Shown piece after piece: positions 26,857 through 34,544 of a DNA stretch of 64,000 bases; the first letter of the stretch is position 1; the number at the start of each line of letters is the position of its first letter. Under the pieces are notes generated by a model. It saw nothing but the letters and a program-made list of their open reading frames with translations, did no database searches and had not been told where the DNA came from. Location: NCBI GenBank assembly GCA_002495685.1, contig DAGJ01000024.1:9350-73349 (forward strand), given 5' to 3'. This DNA is from Methanobrevibacter sp. UBA412 (lineage in GTDB: Archaea; Methanobacteriota; Methanobacteria; Methanobacteriales; Methanobacteriaceae). Made by a program: the position numbers and the translations under genes.

Positions 26857-28662
26857 TTAAGCATTTGTTACAGTAATAGTACCGTCAACAGATGAGGATG
26901 TGTAATAGCTGGTTCCTTCATATGAAACGTTTACTGTGTAACTACCTGCGTATAATTCGATTGGGATTTGGTATGATCCTGTTGTATCAGTAGTTCTCCA
27001 GTATACTTTGCTTTGTCCGTTACTGTTGGTGAGTTTTATTGCAACATGTTGACCTACAAGTGCTCCGCCGTTTGCAGTTAATGTACCGGTTAAGTTTTGA
27101 GCAGCACCATAAACTTCAGTTAAATTGTTAACAGTTAAGACTGTTACGGTTTTGTTTTCAGGAGCTTTAACTCCTATGTTAGCAGTTCCCATACTTGCAT
27201 TGTATTTAGTGTTTCCTGCGAAACTGTAGGTTACAGTGTAATCTCCAATGTATAAGTTGATTGGTAATTGGATTTGACCGTTTTCATCAGTTGTTGTCCA
27301 GTAAACTTTACTTTGACCATTACGGCTGAGGTTTAATGCGATATGTTGACCTACTACGTAGTATCCGTTACTATCGGTTAAGGTAGCAGTGAAGTTTTGT
27401 CCGTCACCATAAGTTTCAGTGAAGTTTTCTGCGGTTAATTTTGTGTTACTGTATGGGTTAGTTATGATTACAGTACCATTAGTACTGTTTCCTTCCCAAT
27501 CTGCTTGGAAATATTTGTATGGTGTAACGTTATTGTATGCATTGTTTGCTAATGTGATTGCACCAGTTACATCTAAGGATGTAGCTTTGTTGTATATTTC
27601 AAATGCAGTAATTTGAGCTGGGTCTTGACCTTCAGCTGCAGAGAATATATTATTTGTAATTGTTATATTACCTATTGGGCTTGGGTATCCATGTGCGGTG
27701 TTACTTGCTTCAGAGTAAATAACAGTGCTTCCCCATTGGTTAACTTTTAAGTTTTTGAATGTGTTGTTTATAATAGTTGTTGTGGTTGCAGATTTGGTAA
27801 GAGAAATTGCATCAGCTATTCCACTATCAAAAGTGTTACCTTTAACTGTTATGTAACCTACTCCACCACCGAAGTACATTCCATAGGAAGCATTATAGAA
27901 GTAATTGTTAATAACTTGAACATATTGAGCATTAGATGCTACAGATATTGCATCAAGTACATTTCCTTCAACAACACTATTTTGAATGGTGATATTGTTA
28001 CCACCCATTATGTTTACTGCTTTATCTCCTTTTTCTTTATTTCCGTCGTGAGTTATTTTTTCTGTTACACCTGTGAAGTAACAATTTGTTACTAAACAGT
28101 TAGTACATCTACCAAAGTAAACTCCACTTGCTCCATTATAAAAGGAACAGTTAGAAATTGCTATATCTTTTACACTATTTGAGTAAATTCCATAACCATT
28201 ATCATTTGCTTTAGAAGCATTGTTTTGTGTCATGTGGAAGGATATTCCACTTATTGTTGTTCCATCAGGGGTAGTAGTGTTACCTGCAATTATATTGAAT
28301 ATTGAGTTACTGTTACCATCACCTAAACCGTAAATATTAGTTTGGTTGTTTCCAGCACCACTAATATATAATTGTTTAGTAATGTTTACTTGATCAATAT
28401 CTTTATAATCACCTGCAGCAAACTGAATACTATCTCCAGCATTTGCATTATCAATTATTCCTTGTATAGTACTAGTATTAGAACCAGATGTTATATTATA
28501 ACTTTGACTTGCTGAAACAGTTGATACATCATTGATTGCTAAATTTGAAGCATCATTTGAAACAGTAGTATCATTTGCTATATCTGCAGCAGAAACAGCA
28601 GAGACAGTTACAGTTAATAATACTAATAATACTAATGGAAGTAATATTTTTTTGTAATCCAT
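26857..28662 (-). CDS. Adhesin-like protein with beta-helix and two Ig-like modules
   Basis: A secreted protein of 601 residues. The start is ATG 28662 (MDYKKILLPLVLL), with GGAG 9 bases upstream; the frame extends 13 codons beyond it. The signal peptide ends at VSAVSAA near residue 26. A right-handed beta-helix region (about 55-390) holds repeats such as NITIQNSVVEGN and ITVKGNTFDSG. Two tandem Ig-like modules follow, KLTAENFTETYGDGQNF (about 415-505) and VLTVNNLTEVYGAAQNL (about 510-600), each with VGQHxAxxL and SKVYWxTTD. No C-terminal anchor is present. The modules match the one in the neighbouring adhesin at 23174, suggesting exchange between paralogues. Confidence 0.82.
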   Translation of the reverse strand: MDYKKILLPLVLLVLLTVTVSAVSAADIANDTTVSNDASNLAINDVSTVSASQSYNITSGSNTSTIQGIIDNANAGDSIQFAAGDYKDIDQVNITKQLYISGAGNNQTNIYGLGDGNSNSIFNIIAGNTTTPDGTTISGISFHMTQNNASKANDNGYGIYSNSVKDIAISNCSFYNGASGVYFGRCTNCLVTNCYFTGVTEKITHDGNKEKGDKAVNIMGGNNITIQNSVVEGNVLDAISVASNAQYVQVINNYFYNASYGMYFGGGVGYITVKGNTFDSGIADAISLTKSATTTTIINNTFKNLKVNQWGSTVIYSEASNTAHGYPSPIGNITITNNIFSAAEGQDPAQITAFEIYNKATSLDVTGAITLANNAYNNVTPYKYFQADWEGNSTNGTVIITNPYSNTKLTAENFTETYGDGQNFTATLTDSNGYYVVGQHIALNLSRNGQSKVYWTTTDENGQIQLPINLYIGDYTVTYSFAGNTKYNASMGTANIGVKAPENKTVTVLTVNNLTEVYGAAQNLTGTLTANGGALVGQHVAIKLTNSNGQSKVYWRTTDTTGSYQIPIELYAGSYTVNVSYEGTSYYTSSSVDGTITVTNA

Positions 28663-29282
28663 TATTTTTTTTCTCCATTTAAATTTTTTAAAAATTAACA
28701 CTAATATTACTAAAAAAATAATTTTTAATCATTATTTTTTCCATAAATAATATCCAATATTTAAGAATATAAATTCTTTAATTTCAGAATAAAAAAATAG
28801 TTGTAATCTTTAAAAATATCCACTATTTTTTACTTTAAATTTTTTATTAATATTAGTATTAATTATATATACACGTTATGAATATAAATGTTTTTCGAAA
28901 AAATTTAGATTGACAAATTTTTTTTAATAATTGAGACTTGACCATAAATATATTTTTCAATGAAAAATTTCTTGAATTTGTAATCTAAGAATTTTTAGAA
29001 TGATTTAATTATTAATTCTTTTAAATATTTATAAATAAATTAAATTATTGGTTTTAAACAATTTTACATAAGATAAGTGCTATTTTTATTTGTATATATT
29101 CGTTTAATTTCATATTTTAATTTTAATTTTAAAATATTATTTTTAATATTTCCTCAAAAAAATTGTTTAACTATTTTCGAAAGGTATATATATGTATATC
29201 AAAGAAAGATTTTATTAAATATTAATATAATGTAATAAGTTTGTGGAATTTAAAAATTTATTTTTTTAAGGAGGTGAAAAAC
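28663..29282. promoter_or_regulatory. Long divergent intergenic region between adhesin genes
   Basis: About 620 bases with no plausible frame. A 17-bp perfect palindrome ATTTTTCAATGAAAAAT lies at 28952-28968. A TATA box with purine-rich BRE-like sequence (CGAAAGGTATATATATG, about 29178-29194) fits the plus-strand adhesin, with a 5' leader near 65 bases. On the minus strand TATATATAAT near 28865 could serve the other gene, giving a leader of around 170 bases. Confidence 0.5.
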
Positions 29283-31145
29283 CTGAATAATAAATTTACT
29301 AAATTATCAATCATATTGGTATTTTTCACTATATTATTAATAAACACAGGATTTGTTATGGCACAACCATTAAATGAAAATAATATTTCTACAAATTCAA
29401 GTTTAAATAGTATATTAAATCAAAATTCACAAGTTAATATAACTAATGAGTCTGATATTTCACTTGATGAAAATAATACTCAATATTCAAATAGTATACT
29501 TTCTGAAAATTTAATTTCAAATAGTTCAAATATTGTTTATATTGGAGACCAATCATCATATAATAATTCAAATAAAACATTCAATGATTTTATTCAAAAT
29601 GTTTTGGATTCATCACCTGCAGGATCTACTTTCATTTTTAATGGAAGTTATTATCATGGATTAAATTTAATAATTAATAAACCATCAAACTTAGTAAGTT
29701 ATGGTACAGTTATTAATTCTTCATCTAATAATCCAGTTTTTACAGTAACTGAAAATGCATCTAGTACAAATATTACAGGATTTAAAATTATTTCTGATGG
29801 TGATGGAATTTTTATTAATGGTGCTAATTATGTTTCAATAATTAATAATATAATTTCCACTAATGGAAATGGAATTTATGGAATAAATGCTCATAATTTA
29901 CTTATTATGAATAATACGATTACGAATAATGCTAAAAACGGTATTTACTTAGATAATATTGAAAATTCTATTATAAAAAAGAATTATATCTCATTTAACA
30001 AGATAGATGGTTTATATTTAACTAATTCCAAAAATATTGAAATATTAAAAAATACATTTTATTCAAATGAAGAAGGAATTAAAGTAGATAAAAATGTAGA
30101 TTCATTAAATATAACAAATAATATCTTTAATAATAATGGTGGTGTATCTAAAAAGTATGCTATTGTATTTAATTCTATATCTAATGTAAACCTTAAAAAT
30201 AATACTTTTAATGATAATGGAAATGGTATCAATATTAATGCAGAGACTAATAATTTTAAAATAGTGAGTAACTCTTTCACTGGTGGAAATATTGGTGTCA
30301 ATTTTGGTGCAAATTATAAAAAAGTTTCAAAAGGTTTAACTTTGGAATATAATGCTTTTCAAAAAGGAACTGGGCACTGTTTAGAAGCTAGAGATAGTAT
30401 TTATGAAGAACTTGGCGGAATTGTTGTTGGAGCTAATTGGTTTAATGGAAATACAAATAATGGATTTATTTGTCCAAGAATTCAAGCAGGAATTATTCAA
30501 GCAAGTTTAACACAATCAGGATCCAATACTTTTAATGTCATATATACTTATAATGGACAAATTGTTACAAATTTAGCAAGTTTTGTTGCTACAGTATTTG
30601 TTAATGGTGTAGGTCAACAAATGTCTGTAAGTCAAGGTTCAGGAACTTTCACTGTATCTGGTGGAGTGGGATCTTCAGCTAATGTTAATTTTGGAGGTTC
30701 AACAGAATCATTTAATGTTAATGTTCAAGAATGGAAAGATAATAATAATCAAAATCAGAATAATAATTCTAATAATAATAGTAATGGCACAACTACTAAT
30801 TCAGGTAGTGGATCTCAAGGTTCTAGTACAAGTAGTGGTTCTAATTCAGGAACTTCTAGTGGTAGTGTGAGTTTAACTGGTAATACTATTTCAAGTACTA
30901 GTTCTAGCGGTGAAAGCTCTAGTAGTTCTTCTAGTTCAAGTTCTAGTAGCTCTTCTAGTGCAGGTAAAACATCACAAGCTTCTTCAACTGCTGCTAATTC
31001 TCCAGTTACAAAAGCTTTAAGTTTAGATGAAGATTCATTTAGAGTTTTAGGTATTCCAAGTTTATTATTACTAATAATAATTGCAATTGGTTTTTATTAT
31101 CGTGAGTACATCATAAGATTCTTGAAAAATGATTTAAAAATTTAA
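29283..31145 (+). CDS. Membrane-anchored adhesin-like protein with Ser-rich stalk
   Basis: A surface protein of about 620 residues. The signal peptide (KLSIILVFFTILLINTGFVMA) is followed by an Asn/Ser-rich region and parallel beta-helix repeats (about 130-380; NNIISTNGNGIYG, NNTITNNAKNGIYL). A small beta domain (about 400-490) precedes a low-complexity Asn/Ser/Gly stalk that includes a run of about 15 serines (near 550), then a C-terminal membrane helix (LGIPSLLLLIIIAIGFYY) and basic tail. The start is unusual. AGGAGGTGA (29269-29277) lies 5 bases before CTG at 29283, whereas the upstream in-frame TTG at 29241 and GTG at 29274 precede or overlap that site. It is followed by a membrane-channel module. 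Confidence 0.8.
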   Translation: MNNKFTKLSIILVFFTILLINTGFVMAQPLNENNISTNSSLNSILNQNSQVNITNESDISLDENNTQYSNSILSENLISNSSNIVYIGDQSSYNNSNKTFNDFIQNVLDSSPAGSTFIFNGSYYHGLNLIINKPSNLVSYGTVINSSSNNPVFTVTENASSTNITGFKIISDGDGIFINGANYVSIINNIISTNGNGIYGINAHNLLIMNNTITNNAKNGIYLDNIENSIIKKNYISFNKIDGLYLTNSKNIEILKNTFYSNEEGIKVDKNVDSLNITNNIFNNNGGVSKKYAIVFNSISNVNLKNNTFNDNGNGININAETNNFKIVSNSFTGGNIGVNFGANYKKVSKGLTLEYNAFQKGTGHCLEARDSIYEELGGIVVGANWFNGNTNNGFICPRIQAGIIQASLTQSGSNTFNVIYTYNGQIVTNLASFVATVFVNGVGQQMSVSQGSGTFTVSGGVGSSANVNFGGSTESFNVNVQEWKDNNNQNQNNNSNNNSNGTTTNSGSGSQGSSTSSGSNSGTSSGSVSLTGNTISSTSSSGESSSSSSSSSSSSSSSAGKTSQASSTAANSPVTKALSLDEDSFRVLGIPSLLLLIIIAIGFYYREYIIRFLKNDLKI

Positions 31146-31463
31146 ATTTAATTTTCATATTTTTTCTTTTTTATTTTTTTAGTATAAATTTTTCATAGAA
31201 TAATTTTCGTTATGAATTTAATTACATGCCGATTCGGCTTTTAATGAAAAAACCATTTAAAAAAAAGCTTTTTAATGTCTTATTCTTTTAATTATTTAAT
31301 ATTTATTAATATTTTTTATATTTAATCATAGTCGCTCTTTTGTTTTTATATTAACCTTCATAAATTTTAAATATATTTTTTTAAAGAATTTAAATTTAAG
31401 AAAACTTTTATATAATATTACCGATTAAATAAATTATATTATAATAGAAAAATGTGATAAAAA
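31146..31463. other. Intergenic region with small GC palindrome
   Basis: No gene is seen. GCCGATTCGGC (31228-31238) is a short, unusually G+C-rich inverted repeat followed by TTTT, 83 bases after the adhesin stop. It may be a weak terminator or a binding site. A second similar tail, AAGCTTTTTAATG, occurs 30 bases later. Confidence 0.4.
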
Positions 31464-32144
31464 ATGTTAAATTTAATTTGGTATTATTTAATAATTATTT
31501 TAATTTTATTTGCTATTAACTTTGGATTATTGTTGGATGTTGCAAAATTAAATTTTAAAAAGTCTATTACCTTTTCGGTTATTTACTCAATATTAATATT
31601 TATCATGTCTGTAATTGCATTAAATTATGGTAGTTTATTAACATTTTTTAGTAAGATTATTCCATATGTCCTATTTACAGTTGGATTAATTCTCTTAATT
31701 TTAATTATGTTTTATTTATATAAATGGAATAAAAATGAGGTTAAAGCAAAAATTAACTCATTAATACTTTTAATTACCATAATCTGCCAATTTACATTAA
31801 TATTTTCATTAGTTGCTATATGGAATCCTCAAAGTTCAATATTTTTCAATGCTGGAATTGTTTCTATAATATTTTTAATAATGTCTATATTATCTTCATG
31901 GATTTTAAAAAATGCTATTAAACAAATTCCTGGAGGAATTAGTGAATTTATAATTTTAGAATCAATTTTAGTCATGATCTTTGGTTTGACTTTTAATTGT
32001 GTTAAAGGGTTAAATTATGAAGATTTTACTCCTTTTACAATATTAACTCCGACATATGAAGTTATAATGTTAATTATTGGAATTATATCATTAATCATTG
32101 TAGGAGTATTTCTTAATGATTATAGTTTAAAGAAAAATCAATAA
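31464..32144 (+). CDS. Multi-spanning membrane protein, DUF2162-like
   Basis: 226 residues with about seven hydrophobic helices (for example WYYLIIILILFAINFGLLL, LFTVGLILLILIMFYLY, VIMLIIGIISLIIVGVFL) and few conserved polar residues. The next two genes encode a MotA/ExbB-type channel protein and a DUF2149-like protein. In other Methanobacteriales such a trio includes a DUF2162 predicted transporter, so I assign that family mainly from context. GTGAT precedes the ATG. The leading ATG follows a TATA-like TTATATAATATT at about 31409. The substrate, if any, is unknown. Confidence 0.6.
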   Translation: MLNLIWYYLIIILILFAINFGLLLDVAKLNFKKSITFSVIYSILIFIMSVIALNYGSLLTFFSKIIPYVLFTVGLILLILIMFYLYKWNKNEVKAKINSLILLITIICQFTLIFSLVAIWNPQSSIFFNAGIVSIIFLIMSILSSWILKNAIKQIPGGISEFIILESILVMIFGLTFNCVKGLNYEDFTPFTILTPTYEVIMLIIGIISLIIVGVFLNDYSLKKNQ

Positions 32145-32197
32145 ATATAATATAAATATTGTTTTAATTTTTTATAAAAAAATGGAGAAAATTTATA

Positions 32198-32839
32198 ATG
32201 ATAATAGTTGGTACTGAAATATTAACTACATTTATTCATATTGTGTCTGAAAGTTTACTTACTCCTGTTGTAGTGCTTTTAGTCCTATTTTTAATAATAT
32301 CTATATTGGCTATCGGTGGATTAATTAATGAAAAATATACTAGAAAGCCAATGAAAAAAAGAGAATTAGAAACTCTTTTAAATGATGTAGATAATTCTTC
32401 AAGTCCTGAAGAAATTAAAAATCATGTTAAGTCAAGTACTCTTTTTAATACTCAAAAAGATATTATTGTTAATATTATTGATAATCATAATTTAGATTTA
32501 GAAGCTAGAAAATCTTTTGCTACAAAATTAGTTGAAGATGAGCAAATGATTTTATTAAAAAAGACTAATCTCACTGATATTTTTGTTCGGCTTGGTCCTG
32601 TACTTGGGTTATTAGGTACTTTAATTCCTTTAGGTCCTGGTCTTTCTGCATTAGGTTCTGGTCAAATAGCGACTTTAGCTAGTTCTTTAACTATTGCTTT
32701 TGATACTACTGTCATTGGTTTAACTATCAGTTCTTTGTCTTATGTGGTGTCTAAATATAAAAAACAATGGTATGAATCAGATTTAACAACTCTTGAGACA
32801 GTTGCGGAATCTGTGCTTGAAAAATTATCAAAGATATAA
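32198..32839 (+). CDS. MotA/TolQ/ExbB-family proton channel protein
   Basis: 213 residues with three predicted membrane helices: one near residues 19-41 (PVVVLLVLFLIISILAIGG) and two near 128-148 and 160-185. The last pair carries the family signature (RLGPVLGLLGTLIPLGPGL, then TIAFDTTVIGLTISSLSYVV). A helical cytoplasmic segment (about 45-125) separates them, as in ExbB/TolQ. In bacteria these proteins use proton flow to do work on partner proteins. This archaeon has no outer membrane, so the target differs. The gene is flanked by a DUF2162-like membrane protein and a DUF2149-like protein, which may fill the ExbD-like position. GGAG precedes the ATG. Confidence 0.85.
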   Translation: MIIVGTEILTTFIHIVSESLLTPVVVLLVLFLIISILAIGGLINEKYTRKPMKKRELETLLNDVDNSSSPEEIKNHVKSSTLFNTQKDIIVNIIDNHNLDLEARKSFATKLVEDEQMILLKKTNLTDIFVRLGPVLGLLGTLIPLGPGLSALGSGQIATLASSLTIAFDTTVIGLTISSLSYVVSKYKKQWYESDLTTLETVAESVLEKLSKI

Positions 32840-32865
32840 TGTGATGTTTTAAAGGAGTGTTTTAA

Positions 32866-33186
32866 ATTTTAAGAAAAAGAAAACGTTTGACTGAAATGGA
32901 TGATGATGATCCGATGGCATCTTTAACAAATTTATCTGATGCTATGTTAGTTTTAGCGTTAGGGTTCTTAATATTTGCTATTTTGGCTTTAAGTGCTAAT
33001 CCAAATATTCTATCTGAAACTTCTCAGCAATCTCAGCAATCTCAAAATACTCAACAGATTAGTACTGGAGAAACTTTTACTAATGATACAACTGCTAGTG
33101 GGAGTTCTTCTGGTCAAGGGTATAGTGAAGTAGGTAAAGTTTATAAAGATCCTGATACGGGAAAACTTGTTATGGTTTCATCTTAA
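32866..33186 (+). CDS. DUF2149-like single-span protein, probable ATT start
   Basis: About 106 residues. A basic start (LRKRKRLTEMDDDD) leads into one membrane helix (SDAMLVLALGFLIFAILAL), followed by a Gln/Ser/Thr-rich extracytoplasmic linker and a conserved-looking end (YSEVGKVYKDPDTGKLVMV). The topology (short basic-acidic N-terminus, one helix, outer domain) resembles ExbD/TolR, which fits the preceding ExbB-like gene. GGAG (32854-32857) lies 8 bases before ATT 32866, and the basic segment typical of the family lies between that ATT and the first conventional start, TTG 32887. I therefore prefer ATT as start, though TTG 32887 remains possible. Confidence 0.7.
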   Translation: MLRKRKRLTEMDDDDPMASLTNLSDAMLVLALGFLIFAILALSANPNILSETSQQSQQSQNTQQISTGETFTNDTTASGSSSGQGYSEVGKVYKDPDTGKLVMVSS

Positions 33187-33518
33187 TTTTTTACTTTTTA
33201 TTTTTTTATTTTAAGATTGTTCATATCGTTTTAATATTTTTGTTTTTAAAGTTTATTTTTTTTCAGATATACTATAATTTTATTCTACTAATTTTGGTTA
33301 TTAATATTATTTAGTTTTAAAATTTTATTTTATTTGTTATTTTGTTCGAGTTTTGTAATTGTTAAAACTAGTATATAAATCTTACTTTTTAATTCATATC
33401 GTAAATAGTTTTTATAATAAAAATGTTAAATAGTATACATAATACTCTTTATTGTGAGGTAATTATATCGAGTATTATTTTTTTTAAATATGGGATAGTA
33501 TAAAAGAGGTAATAAAAA
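33187..33518. promoter_or_regulatory. fdhC upstream region
   Basis: No gene is seen. TTCATATCGT occurs twice (33220-33229 and 33393-33402). A TATA box GTATATAAAT (33371-33380) predicts transcription from near 33405, so the second copy would lie at the start site. Within the predicted leader, 9-base arms ATAATACTC (33439-33447) and GAGTATTAT (33470-33478) can pair around a 22-base loop, 40 bases before the fdhC start. Confidence 0.5.
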
Positions 33519-34345
33519 ATGAGTTCATCTTTTAAAAGTCCGGGTGATACAGCAAAAGCTGTAGCATCTATCGGTGGAAGTAAAAATAATCTTTCAATTG
33601 CATCTCTTGCAATTTTAGGATTCCTTGCTGGTGCTTACATTGCATTTGGTGGAATGTTAGCTGAAATATGTAATGCTGGAATGGCTGCAGCGGGTTTCCC
33701 TCCGGGTATTTGTAAATTTGTATTTGGTGCAGTGTTCCCTGTAGGTTTAATTATGGTTGTAATTTGTGGATCCGAATTATTTACTGGTAATGTTATGTAT
33801 ATGACTGCTGGTGTTTTAGATGGAAAATCTAGCATTGGAGATTTATGTAAGAATTGGGCTGGAAGTTGGGTTTTCAACTTCGTAGGAGCTTTATTCGTTG
33901 CTTTCGTATTAGCATACTTATCTGGTTTAATGACTGCAGATCCATTTATGGGCAATGCACTTACAGTTGCAAACACTAAAGCATTAGGTGGAGCAAGTTT
34001 CTTATCAGCTGGTAAAGCTGTTAAATCTATCACTTGGGTACAAGCTTTAATAAGAGGTATTGGATGTAACTGGCTAGTTTGTTTAGCTGTATACATGGCT
34101 GTAGCTTCTGATGATATAATTGGTAAAATTGTTGGTATTTGGGTACCAATTATGCTTTCGTAACTTTAGGTTTCGAGCACAGTGTAGCTAATATGTTTTT
34201 CATACCATTAGGTATGTTCTTAGGTGCAAAAATATCAGTAGTACAATTATTATGGAATAACTTAATACCAGTTACAATCGGAAATATTATCGGTGGAGCA
34301 TTATTTGTAGCATGCGCCTACTGGTATGTATATGTTAAAGAATAA
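33519..34345 (+). pseudogene. fdhC: Formate transporter FdhC, disrupted by one-base frameshift
   Basis: The frame opened by ATG 33519 (GAGGTAAT upstream) encodes five of the six membrane helices of a formate/nitrite transporter, ending [10 protein letters not shown] and then a stop at 34161-34163. The missing C-terminus, [20 protein letters not shown] through WYVYVKE, is in another frame at about 34155-34345. Inserting one G after 34154 (ATG CTT to ATG GCT) joins the two into one normal-length protein containing the family motif GFEHSxANMFF. No homopolymer or slippery heptamer lies at the break. This may be a real recent mutation or a sequence error. If real, formate uptake would need another carrier. 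It heads the fdh cluster. Confidence 0.88.
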
Positions 34346-34390
34346 AGTAAAAAATAATTAAACAATTGTTTATATTATTAACTTTTCATT

Positions 34391-34428
34391 TAGATTTTAA
34401 GGAGTAATTATTTATTCCTTAAAATCTA
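34391..34428 (+). terminator. Hairpin terminator between fdhC and fdhA
   Basis: A 13-bp perfect stem (TAGATTTTAAGGA / TCCTTAAAATCTA) with a 12-base loop, followed by seven T. It lies 46 bases after the fdhC stop and about 115 bases before fdhA, so it may end or attenuate the fdhC transcript. Confidence 0.7.
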
Positions 34429-34544
34429 TTTTTTTAATTAAAAGTTAATATTTAAATGTAATTTGTTTAGGGATTATGTTAAAATTTGTTGTTTATTATA
34501 AAATATTTAACAATTTTAACTTTTATTAATATGGAGATTATAAA

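Noticed and set aside
23174..31145. Short repeated units that might suggest a CRISPR array or satellite DNA
   Set aside because: The repeats are degenerate, in frame, and encode beta-helix rungs and Ser-rich stalks; no constant repeat with regular spacers exists anywhere in the window.
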